Of a stretch of DNA of 64,000 nucleotides, positions 43,271 to 54,090 are shown in pieces (within the stretch, counting starts at the first letter, position 1; each line of letters starts with the position of its first letter). The translations under genes and the position numbers were made by a program. Source of the stretch: Lathyrus oleraceus (Eukaryota; Streptophyta; Magnoliopsida; Fabales; Fabaceae); the NCBI RefSeq assembly GCF_024323335.1, contig NC_066584.1:418415819-418479818 (forward strand), in the 5' to 3' direction. The notes beneath the pieces are model-generated. The model saw only the letters and a list, made by a program, of their open reading frames with translations. It made no database searches and was not told the DNA's origin.

Positions 43271-45334
43271 GTTCGCACTCACAGGGGATGGAAAATCCTC
43301 ATCATCCGTGGTTATCAACAACAAGGCTCTGTCAGAGGAGACCTTTTTGACCACGAACGAACATTCATAACTGTTTATCCACTTGCCCCACGATCGTTGA
43401 GGAGGAAGGATCCTTTTCAACACCATATCTCTTCCCTGCTACCCACGAGGTCGCACTTCTCGGTTAACAACACGCTTCATTTACTGGGTACAACTGCCCC
43501 ATGACAAGTAACTGTCAGCCCTCTCCCTCGGTCAGGCTCAACGCGTTATACCGAGTCCTCATCCACTCGCCCTTTTCTAACTTCTCATCCATCCGGACTC
43601 TTCACAATGAAATCTAGCCTCCAGCAGGCAATATCACTTCCATCCCATACCGTATGAGGAAGGCGTTCCCCCAGTAGATGCACGTACCAAAGTACGACAC
43701 TCAGGATACCAACTTCGTACTCAGCCACTATCATTGGTGCGTTCACATGTTATCGGGGAAGCACTAGCTCACTCTCTTTAAACTCTCCCCATCAGACATC
43801 AAAACCCGTTCGGATTCGGGATCAGGCCCCTCCTCCGGGATCGGTCACCCTCAATCTTTCGATTCGAGTACCTCGAGATGTCCTCATCAGGGACTTCAGA
43901 CTTCCTTGGTTGACAATCATCAGTGGGCTGTTGGGCGAGATAACCATACAATACCCTCCTCTTGGTTGCTTTCTGGGAGGTATACTGAATATCGTATTCA
44001 GTCGACATCACTTGCCCTCTCGCAACTCGTCCGTTCGATGCTAGCTCCTCAAGCACATACTTGATCAGATCCATTTTGGACATCCACAAAGTGGTATGAA
44101 TCAGCATACACTGTCTCAGTCGGCGAGCAGCCTATGCCAAAGTACATCAAGTTTTTTCGAACAGTGAGTGTATTGTTTCACAGTCGATAAACTTTTTGCT
44201 TAGGTAAATTGCATACTCTTTTCGACCAGACGAGTCGTGCTGACCCAATACGCACCTTATAGACCCTTTGAGGGCTGTCAAGTACCAGATTAACAATCAT
44301 CCCCCTGGGAAACAACGGAATCAGAAGTTCCTGCAATTTATCCTCTTTTTTTCAAATGCCCCTTGACAATCATCATTCCACCTGACCGTTTGATTTCTTT
44401 CTTTTTTGTTTGTTTTTGGTTCAGGCATTCCTTGCACTGTTCTCTTTTTTTTTTTTTTTTTTTTTTTTTGCAGGAAAAACCTCGATTCCTCTTTCATTCA
44501 CAACATGCCTCGGCAGTTTGCTGGACAACACTCCATAAGTGCATTGATTCGAACTCAACAGTATGAGTTATCTCTACCTGTCAAACAACTTGATCCACCG
44601 GATGCCCCTCTTCTGCTTGGGACTTTGCTATCATGTCATCAACATGGCATTTGCTTTCACGATGAATCATATCATGAAACAAAGTCACCCTAGACTTCTG
44701 ATACTTGGCACCGGCCTTCTCGATACTGAACGACATCACCTTATAACCAGACGGTGCCCCTTGTGTGATGGACATGGTTTACTTCATATCATCTGGCAAC
44801 AATTCAGTCTGGTCTCGGCCAAGAAGCCATCCATGAAGATAAACTGAGCATTATAATCAACCAATACCTCGTTGTGACGTACCGGGAATTCATCTTTCAG
44901 ATTAGCTCTGCTCACGTCTCGACAGTCTACACACATTCTCATCTTTCAACACCGATTTCCGCTTCCCTGGAGGACAGTCTTCTCTTCATGGTAACTCGTG
45001 CCTCCACAACATTGGTATCCTACCTTGGTGTATCTGGATACAACCAGGCGCACATATACCATCTTGTTCTTGACTTGCCTCTGAAGCGGCCTCAATATTC
45101 GCTTTCTGACCTCGGCGGTGCTTGGAGCAACAATTCTGAGCACTCCTCATGCGGTTGAATCACCTTCTCCTCTGGTTTCAACGACCCGGCTAGTTCCAAC
45201 AGATCACAATCTTCCTCGCCTCCTCCTTCGGCATGATAGGTCGAATTGTCGAAGTCATATAAAGGTGTAACCAAATTTTTATCGATGAGATCAGGAGGGT
45301 AATCACTTTTGAGGTTGGACCGAGACAAATTCAA
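43271..45334 (-). pseudogene. pol: degenerate pol of copy E
   Basis: Fragments homologous to B pol in the expected order. Pol N-terminus is at 45334-45092 (YHAEGGGEEDCD). An RT palm piece is at 44775-44581 (YKVMSFSIEKAGA, with HVDD in place of YVDD). An RNase H/connection piece is at 44107-43799 (KMDLIKYVLEELASNGRVARGQ, cf. B). Integrase C-terminal remnants with stops lie at about 43700-43280. The catalytic centre of integrase, the second RNase H and much of RT are missing, and the pieces are in different frames. Copy D shows the same fragments (56800-58775), so the damage predates the two copies. No active enzyme can come from it. Confidence 0.85.
44445..44469 (+). repeat. poly-T run inside the degenerate pol of E
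   Basis: About 25 T followed by GCAGG, so on the plus strand it looks like a pyrimidine tract plus 3' splice site. On the transcribed minus strand it is poly-A. A similar run of about 19 T plus GCAGG occurs in D at 57868-57890. Probably slippage in a decayed region. Confidence 0.7.
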
Positions 45335-45550
45335 AAGGAAATAGAACGAAAAACATTGCCATTTTTTTTATTTTTCAAAACTACAAAAAAGTGAAAAACA
45401 GGGAACACCGTTGTTAATTACAAAAACATCCATTTATTACTGATGCAAAAGGTTGCATAATGAAACACATGAGATGGCCCTTACAATGGACCATTACGTT
45501 TCGGGCAAAACGTATGGCTTTCATGCAAACAAAATTAAAACACAGAAATA

Positions 45551-46894
45551 CTACACTTCCGGATGAGCGACAGTGATGCTTTTGGAGGCCCTCCAATCGC
45601 CTGGCACGCACGACTTTATCCACAGCTCGAGCTCGCGGTCACAGTCAATCTCTTCACTCACTGAACAAGCATGATCAGAATCCAGCATTCCTGCACTGAC
45701 AAAGATGTACGGTGGACGACGTCCTCTGTTTGGTCTAGACGACTCTTGATCTGGATAACCAATCCCGAACATGTCTGCCTTTACCACTATGTCAATGATT
45801 CTACCCCAACCTCGGGCCTCTTGGTTCTTCACCACCTCTAGAGCTTGTTTATAAGAAGAAATGGACAGCTTCTTCTCTTTCTCGACAACAAGAGCGCTCT
45901 CCACCTGGACGGTTTCGATTGCTTGACTGGGTATTTCAAGTTTTCCAATGTCCATTTCAACTTCTTTCATCTTCTGGGTCGTGTCTCCCATCAATACACA
46001 CCCCTCTGTGGCAACGGCTGCACAACAATTATCAACCACAGGGAAGACTCCATCCTGCACCAGAGGTTTTGGAACCACAGCCAGAGGAACCTTTAGCTGA
46101 TCTTCCTCAGTCACCCCCATTCCTCTCTTGTCCTTTTTCACCATCTTCATCTTTACAGGACCCTTCCTGGGTACAGGGTTGACATCCCCCTCCATGATCT
46201 GTGCCAAACTGATGATCTTGGAGTCTACCATGTCCTGGACAACATGCTTGAAAGCCCTACAACCCTCAACACTGTGCCCGGGTGCCTCAGAATGGAACTC
46301 GCACCTGGCATTCTCATCATAGTGTGCAGGCCTCTTCTGTTGTGCTATGGGAATCAAAATCCTTGGCCGGACTAACCCCAAATCTCTCAATCTCCTGAAC
46401 AAAAGGGTATAAGTCACAGGTGGTTCCTCAAACTGACGATCCTCCTTCTTCTTCTTCACCTGTCTCTTAGCTCTCGGTGCCTTCTGTTGAAGTGGTGGTT
46501 GTTGCGGGGTTACAGGTGAGTTACCAACAAGAGTGGTTACAGCAACAGCATAAGGATGATAACGATCCTTACTGCGTTTTTTCTTTGCTGGCACACCACT
46601 TGACTCAACCTCCTTTTTGAGCGGACCACTGTCAGAGAGTTTCTTTGCTACCGAGCCAGAGGGATTTGTTACATCGGATGATGGAGCCTTTCCCTGAACT
46701 TTCTCCTTGATCATCCAGCTCTCAATCCTTTCCAATCTCTCAGACATGGCTTTCTGTCCCAAGGCAAGCCCTTGCACAATACTGAAAAATCCCCTCATCA
46801 TCTCTTTCAGTTCAAGGATGTCGGCGTTGGGAAGATCCATCAGCTTGGATTTGTTGGGTCTGACTGTATGTCTGAATGGAAGAGCTATGCGCAC
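45551..46894 (-). CDS. Gag-like protein of non-autonomous Ogre copy E
   Basis: An intact 447-codon ORF. The N-terminal 60 residues include a helical segment (ILELKEMMRGFFSIVQGLAL), then a Lys/Ser/Pro-rich linker. A zinc knuckle of the Ogre type, CEFHSEAPGHSVEGC, lies near residues 210-224. The C-terminal 85 residues (GWGRIIDIVVKADMFGIGY onward) match the end of B gag-pro. The retrotransposon Gag core and the DNGS protease present in B are absent. It may bind element RNA and join particles made by autonomous copies; this is inference. The frame is open here but has two stops in D (58962-60329), which suggests recent function or recent arrival. A start further upstream, as in D, is blocked here. 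Confidence 0.75.
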   Translation of the reverse strand: MRIALPFRHTVRPNKSKLMDLPNADILELKEMMRGFFSIVQGLALGQKAMSERLERIESWMIKEKVQGKAPSSDVTNPSGSVAKKLSDSGPLKKEVESSGVPAKKKRSKDRYHPYAVAVTTLVGNSPVTPQQPPLQQKAPRAKRQVKKKKEDRQFEEPPVTYTLLFRRLRDLGLVRPRILIPIAQQKRPAHYDENARCEFHSEAPGHSVEGCRAFKHVVQDMVDSKIISLAQIMEGDVNPVPRKGPVKMKMVKKDKRGMGVTEEDQLKVPLAVVPKPLVQDGVFPVVDNCCAAVATEGCVLMGDTTQKMKEVEMDIGKLEIPSQAIETVQVESALVVEKEKKLSISSYKQALEVVKNQEARGWGRIIDIVVKADMFGIGYPDQESSRPNRGRRPPYIFVSAGMLDSDHACSVSEEIDCDRELELWIKSCVPGDWRASKSITVAHPEV

Positions 46895-48088
46895 CGGTTA
46901 ACACTTTCAAAACAGCAAATGGGTTAGTATGACTCACGCATGCAATGTCTATCCGTACCAGGAATATTCCTTTGATTTTGGTTTCACAGAGACAGATAAT
47001 TTTTCATCAATAACATTCTGACATCTGGATATCTCTCAACCAGAATCTTAATCAAAAAGTGGACCCTGAGTACGGATAGACACGAGTTGAATGCAGATGA
47101 ATGCGATGCAAATGCATGAATGCAAGTTACTGCGCCACCAAGTCATCTGAAGACCCATTCTCTGAACTAGTCACAGTCATCGGGACTAAGTCACCGTAAA
47201 TCCGACTTGGGGAGTTCCGAAATAAACGGAACTGGAGATTACATCACTATCATCACAGGAACATCCACTGAACGGATGACAGTCAGATCCTCTGAACAGG
47301 TACTTTCAAATTCAACCCGGGGATCCGAAATAAACGGAACCCATTGATAAACCACGGACAGAACTCCGGCGTCCCAGAAATAAATGTACATAAATTTGGC
47401 TGAACCAAAGTCACCATCACAGCACCATTGGCAGAAACCGTATCCGTAGAGATCAAACCCTCCCCTCACTGGTAGGTTCTAAGAACAGAAGTTTGTCAGC
47501 TTCAGCCCTTCAGTCGAGAATAATACGTTTACCACTGAAGGTTTGGCATTATTACGGGATAAAAGACCTCTGCTGACCCCCTCAACAGGATATCCTAAAG
47601 CAAGTTCCCAGTCTCGGGGTCCTCAGATTGAGCAGCGAGAATGCGCCCACCAGAGCTAACATAATCACGTCTCGGAGGAGAGGCCTCGACTGAGTTCTCG
47701 GGAAATGGTCACCAGAGTCGGCGATTTCTAAAGGAATATCTGTCGTTATGGAACACCCATAGGACAAAATATATCCAACAGAAACCTCGTCTGGAATGTG
47801 GGTCTCATGAACGACTTAACGTAGCAACATACCACGCAAGCCTCATGACTATCCACTCTAACACCTATGTGTACACTCAAGCCTGGGTAGTGGGCTTATC
47901 TCTCATAGAACAGTCCCAACCCAACAAACAAACAACCCACAGAACCCACAGATACAACAAACATATGTACATGAATGCAATAAGGTAAAGCAGGTAAATG
48001 CTAAAAATAAATAACTGTACAAAAGAATAAACACCCAACAAACAAGAAACCTACAAAAGCTAGGAGGGACTCGCTTAGGGAAACCGGG
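46895..48088 (-). other. 5' leader of copy E, no ORF1
   Basis: 1.2 kb of non-coding sequence where autonomous Ogre elements keep ORF1. Holds inverted repeats with a constant AAATAAA loop: AGTTCCG/CGGAACT (47212-47232) and a related imperfect one at 47322-47342, plus CATCC/GGATG near 47262-47280. ORFs are short and unsupported. Confidence 0.65.
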
Positions 48089-48106
48089 TCCCCAGCAGAG
48101 TCGCCA
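48089..48106 (-). other. primer-binding site of copy E, tRNA-Arg type
   Basis: Minus strand TGGCGACTCTGCTGGGGA, two bases from the 5' LTR (48109). Identical 18-mer to the B site. A second copy of its first ten bases lies in U5 at 48171-48180. Confidence 0.88.
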
Positions 48107-48108
48107 GC

Positions 48109-51100
48109 TGTCGCAACCCGAAAAATACGGTGGTGCGAAAAACCAACCGGCGAAAGAAAAAGATGACAGAAGAGTCGCCACCGTGCGTTATTTATCCCAA
48201 AGGAGGGAAAGGAAACGCTCGAAGTAAACCTGGAGAAAGGAAAAGAAAAGACAAGGTCTCGCAACCAAATCTTGGGTTCGGGAGTCGATTATGCGAAGGG
48301 AAGGTATTAGCACCCCTACGCATCCGTAGTACTCTACGGGATCCACTCTTGTTGTTCTTGTCTAAAGGGTGTATGTTTATCTAATGTACTATTTACTAAA
48401 AGAGAGGGTCAAAGAAAATGACTCGCACGGATGTCGCATCCATTGCATACGTATCTCATCTGAATATGAGAATTAGAGTCTTCGTAGCTCGGCTACCTAA
48501 GGGTTAAGGATAAATGTGCTCGCTAAGACATCGCGTCTTATGCCTACGTATCTCATCGGGAATGAGAATCAGAGCAAAACGTAGTTCAAACTAACTACGG
48601 AAACAAAGGTCTCGATTGCAACTAGGGCAAGAGAAAGGGAAGGTCTCGATCGCAACGAGGGCGAGAGAAAGGATCGCAACAAGGGCGAAAGCAAAAGAGG
48701 ATTAGTTGTTAGTTGTTAGTCAAACTCGGCAAGACATCGCATCTTGTGCCTACGTATCTCATCTGAACATGAGAATCAGAGTTGCCGTAGTTCGGCTGAC
48801 ACGCAAACAAAACAGACACAGGCAAAGGCAAACGTGGAGCCTGAATGCCAATCACTGGGCTTACATCAGCATCCGAACCAAAACACACACAAGAAGGCAA
48901 ACGTGGAGCCCGAATGCCAATCACTGGACTTACATCAGCATCCGAATCAAACAAACTCACACTGGAACCCGAATGCCACTCGATGGACTTACATCAACTT
49001 CCGAGCACACAACAACACACACAAGAGGGTTGAGACACAAAGGTTGAAAAAGAAAAAGGGCGCCCGGAGAGACCTCGCACGGTCTCCTGCCTACGTACCT
49101 CATCTGGTATGAGAATCAGGGCGACGTAGTTCCCCTTTATAGGGATAAAGGACTAGCCTAACCAGATAACAGAGGGAGACACAACTAGGGAGACTACGAC
49201 TCGAGCCTAAATGTTATCATGCAAAATCATCCCTAAGTTAAGGTTTCTAGCTAACTTGCACAGGAAGCAAGCCTATCCTAAACATGACTTGCACGGGAAG
49301 CAAGCCAAACCAAACCTAACTTGCACAGGAAGCAAGCTAAACTAAACCTAACTTGCACAGGAAGCAAGCTAAAGCAAACACACAAGCACAAGTAACACAC
49401 ACTATATGCAAGCAATGGGCTCAATCAAGGTTAAGTTTTAGTCGAGGGGTCATATCAACCTCAACAAACAAACCATTGTAACTGGGTAGTGTTAGCTCTT
49501 AACCTTGCCATTGAGGGGCTAAGGTGAAGCAGATGAAAGGTGAGTGAAGATGAGACTTCACAGCTCTTATCCCTGGCCTGGGAGAGCTTAAGACAAGAAT
49601 GTGTGGGTTCAGAAAGTGGGAACCCTTCTACACATTTGAAACTGACTCAACTGTACAATTGTACAAGATCTTGGGTTTGTATCTGCAATGCATCAACACA
49701 GTGGTGTGAGCAAAGCAGATGACACACAGAATAGCAGGGGATAGATTGCATATCCCTTGGGTTCTGCCAATTGCCTCTTCACTTAGGAGGTCTTTGACTC
49801 TATACAAGGACAAATGTAAACAGTCACAAACATTGCCTCTTAAGGAGGACTTCAGACAGTTGCCTGGCCAAGTAACAGGCCAGGTCTTCCAGACTACATG
49901 AAGATAAGAAAATATACCTCAATGCAAATTGCTCTTAAGCAAAGCAAAGCAAAGCAAATTTCTTAAAGAACTATAAGCAACTAAAGGTACCTGAAACCAG
50001 TCAGACGACATCAGTATTCAATTCAAAGTTAAATCAAAATGAGATGGATCAACAGTCTACACAATCAGTTAACTGTGCAATGCACAAGGCTCAAGCATAT
50101 GAGCCAAGCAAGCTACAAAACAAACAAGTTAGTCATGATAATCAAATCAAACTCATTCAACTTGTATAAGTTTCTTTGGGCAATTGCTTCTTAACCTGAA
50201 AAAATGAACTCAAACATGAGCAACAGGACCACTAGGACAAGCCTAGGGTCAAAAGGGGATGAGAAAGTCAAAACAGCAAGTGACAAGTGTCCAAAATCAA
50301 ATTCAAACAATCAAGAAACAAACTCAATTGGTTTCATGTTCATATCATTCATCATCATGATTTCATAAACAGATTAGGTCAAAGCATGGCATATGGAAGC
50401 TCATAGAAGTCAACAGTAAGACTCAACTCAAAACCAATCATAAACAATTCCAAAAATTCTCAAATAATTCATGATCAAACATCATTCATAACATGATAAG
50501 CACACCAAATTTCAGCTCAATTGGATCATGGGAAGTAGGGAAATGAAAATCAGAAAGGCAAGGCAAGTTCAAGCATGCTCAAAGAAGTCAACCAAACATG
50601 CACCAACTTCAATAAATCATAAATCAGTGACAACATATGAGAAATGAATGGGATCAAAACCATGACAAAGCTTAAGATGTCTACTAATCACATGTCAAAT
50701 TTCATGTTCATCCAATAATGTATGAGAATTTCAAAAACAATATGAGAACATGTGTCACAAAAAGTCAACATATGACCAAACAGGGGAGAAAAAATCCCAA
50801 ACAATTAGGAAATGCCATCAATAATTCCAAGAAAATTCACATGTAAACTAGACATCCAAGAGTACATTCATGCAAAAATTCAAACCAATTTGAGTTCAAG
50901 AAGCATGGTATTAAAAATCATGAAGTTAGACATCAATGGTGTGACACAAATTGTCACACCCTAATTCAAAAAATCATAACTCACCAACCAGAGATGATAA
51001 ATTCACAAACTCTACACCAAAATCACCATGAATGTGTCTAGTTCAAGCACAAAAAATTTGGAAGCCATTGGATAAAACATCATCATTTCACAAAGGATTT

Positions 51101-53202
51101 GGCAAAGGGTACAAAAAAATAAGCACATGTCATAAACCCTAGCACAATTTAAAAACCATTCATGCAAAAAATCTGGAAAAATCATGACAAATAACTAGAG
51201 ATCCAGATGAACAATTTGCAAAAATTCTCATGAATTTTGGATTAAAATTGGATGTGATATGATTTTTCAAAGATGAGCATCAAAATGAAATAAAAATTAA
51301 AACAAAACATGAATTAATGGTTTAATTGGGCACGGAGTGGCAAAAGCGTAATATCGTGGGTCACTAAGTGAAACTCTGCGTTTCACTTAGTGACGTGTTG
51401 GCCTGGGATTAGCTTCATGGCAATAAAACAGTACATGCATGCACGAAACCACAGCCAAACGCGAATGGAAAGAGATTCTGGGCATGGATTAGGGTTTGCA
51501 GCTACAGTACCACATCATCTTCATCCAACAAATCGTGAAAAAAAAATTCTTGCCCAGAAATGGAAAGTAAATACATCATTCGAATCAACTAACAGCACAC
51601 ATCACGAATCCAACAGTCATTTTCATTAATTTATGCTAACAAGAGAGAACCAAGCAAAAACACATTCACATATGAAACTTTAAGACAACATAACTTTCTT
51701 AATATGCAACCATTTTCGATGATGTAAAGCTCAAAACAATCAGCATTGCAAGATCTACATAATGCATAACATGATTTTGGAAAATGAGAGATTCGAAAAC
51801 CATACCAGATTTGAAGAACAATGGTGATTTGTGGTTTTCTGGTTGCAAAAGGCCAAAACAGATGCTCCTTCAAGTTTGTAATGATGAATGGAGGAAAGAC
51901 TTTGGCTCAGGAATGTTTGGTTTTGCTCAAATCAAGATCTGCCATTGATGTGTTCTTGATGAAACAGTAACCTGAAATGGCTTTACAGTTGGTGTTTAAG
52001 GCTTCCAATGAGCTCAAGAATGATGGTATATGATGCAGCAGCCAAGGCCAACTCGTGTTCTTTGCAATTTCAGAAAAGTTTCCAAAAAATGAAGAAAGGA
52101 GAAATTGAGAGAACAAGGGTTTTTGTCTGTTTAGAATGTGGCTGCTAGGGTTTCTTTTGCAGAAAATGAAGAATATATACTGTGTTTTAGTGTCCTTAAG
52201 CTTGGTTAGTTATGTGGTAATTGGATTTTTGTAATTGGAGGTGTTTTGGTTAATTTGTCAATTTTCACTCAAATGGCAAGGTCTGTGGTTACAGCTGCGA
52301 AAGTGGGCCTTGTACACACTCCAAATATGATTTCTTAGCAATTTCAATTGGCAAAATATATTGGAAAGGCTTAAATTGCAAAATCACTTTTTCACCTCAC
52401 TTGAAATAATTCAAGTCACTTCAAAAAGTGCCATTTTGATTGGTGAGTTTTTGGTAAATTGTGATGACATATTTGGAAAGAGGGCATCAAATGTGACTTG
52501 TAGCAAAAAACCCCACCCAATTTGGCCAAATGGTTTGGAAGATATGCCACTTTGAAGTTCAAAATTTTTTGAGAATGATTTGATCATAACTTGCCAACCA
52601 TTCATGGGAATTGAGTGTTCTTGGACTTTTTGAAAATGGGAGAACAAGATCTTCAACTTTCATGTTGGGCAAAAATTCATTTGAAGCTTGTATCATGATG
52701 TAATTTTGAGGATCAAGACTTTCCATTTTTGGCAAATTCCAATTACAGGTCAACTTTCTATTTTTGGAAATTTCTTGTTTGACTTCAAATTCTTCCATGA
52801 TGATGTTTGACATGTTATATGGACATGAATGAACCCCTTCAAACCATTTCCCACCTTGAAATCCATAAAATCAGGCACAGTTGACCATGGTTGACTTTTT
52901 AGGGTTTCTGGTGAACTGAGCCATGACTGATGACTTCTGGGCACCCAATCTTTGACCAAAACACTTCAAAAGGACCCCTAGGTCATGTGAACATGTTGGA
53001 CCAACCCTAGGGCCTTGTCTCAAAGGAAAATGCACTTGCTTGCTTGATTGACTGATCTCCTGACCAGTTTGACCTAATTCTTCTGAATGGCTTGCACTTG
53101 GGCAAAAGGGACAATGCAATGTTATGCAGTGGACTATGTTAATGTTATGACCTAATATGAGAATGTATGTACAAAGGGTAGGTGCAAATTTGAGGTACTA
53201 CA
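48109..53202 (-). repeat. 5' LTR of copy E (5094 bp)
   Basis: Partner of 31932-37026. Differences noticed by eye are about 15, all within roughly the first 2.8 kb. From about 50,890 to 53,202 no difference was seen. The right end is followed by TATGG (53203-53207), the target duplication, and then by D sequence. U5 hairpin CCGTAG/CTACGG at 48324-48339. Confidence 0.92.
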
Positions 53203-53230
53203 TATGGGTAACTGGTGACACCAAGAACCA

Positions 53231-54090
53231 AAGCCTGAACGCCGCCCGTCAGTCTTGAATACTGAACACCGGAACATGAGAATATTGATGTCGGTCTGAA
53301 AATTGGAAATTGGCCTGAACGCCACTTCGGTCTGAATACCGCCTCGGTCTGAACACCGGAAAATTGGCCTGAATGCCATAAGTACATCGACCTGATCGTC
53401 GGAAACTTCTTCGATCTGAATATCGGAAACTGGCCTGAATGCCACTTCAGTCTAGATACCGGAAAATACTGGCCTGAATGCCACTTCGGTCTGGATACCG
53501 GGAACTGGCCTGAATGCCACAAGTTGCATCGACCTGAATGTCGGAAACTTCTTCGATCTGAATATCGGAAAAATTGGCCTGAATGCCACTTCGGTCTGAA
53601 TACCGCCTCGGTCTGAACACCGGAAAATTGGCCTGAATGCCATAAGTACATCGACCTGATCGTCGGAAACTTCTTCGATCTGAATATTGGAAACTGGCCT
53701 GAATGCCACTTCGGTCTGGATACCGGGAACTGGCCTGAATGCCACAAGTTGCATCGACCTGAATGTCGGAAACTTCTTCGATCTGAAAATCGGAGATTGG
53801 CCTGAACGCCACTTCGGTCTGGATACCGGAAACTGGCCTGAATGCCACAAGTTGCATCGACCTGAATGTCGGAAACTTCTTCGATCTGAAAATCGGAGAT
53901 TGGCCTGAATGCCACTTCGGTCTGGATACCGGAAACTGGCCTGAATGCCACAAGTTGCATCGACCTGAATGTCGGAAACTTCTTCGATCTGAAAATCGGA
54001 GATTGGCCTGAACGCCACTTCGGTCTGGATACCGGGAACTGGCCTGAATGCCACTTCGGTCTGAATACCGCCTCGGTCTGAACACCGGAA
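53231..54090 (-). repeat. 3' hairpin array of copy D (short version)
   Basis: About 0.86 kb of the same CTGAAT-loop mini-hairpins as in E, but only about a quarter as long and with a higher share of the CAAGTTGCATCGACC unit type. The first 460 bp follow the same unit order as E 37055-37510. The array then diverges in copy number and composition. Confidence 0.88.

Larger units (their letters stand above)
31932..53202 (-). mobile_element. Ogre family 2 copy E, non-autonomous, nested in D (21,271 bp)
   Basis: 3' LTR 31932-37026, internal 37027-48108, 5' LTR 48109-53202, flanked by TATGG (31927-31931 and 53203-53207). Internal order in element sense: primer site, leader, Gag-like ORF, degenerate pol, post-pol hairpins, 3' region, long hairpin array. 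It lacks ORF1, the Gag core, protease and most of RT and integrase. Unlike D it has no polypurine tract next to its 3' LTR: the base after the LTR is the D flank sequence TATGGGTAACTGG. About 15 differences were noticed between the two LTRs, all in the left half, so the insertion is young. Confidence 0.88.

Noticed and set aside
43018..43504. 110- and 133-codon plus-strand ORFs, also at 56536-56929
   Set aside because: Antisense to the post-pol hairpin block and integrase remnants; the open frame is a shadow of T-rich sequence.
44400..44480. Plus-strand pyrimidine tract plus GCAG as a real 3' splice site
   Set aside because: It lies antisense inside decayed pol, no plus-strand exon follows, and the T run differs in length between copies.
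31932..53202. E as an unmodified full-length insertion
   Set aside because: Target duplication fits, but the 3' LTR is followed by D flank sequence and no polypurine tract, so a later recombination or conversion is needed.
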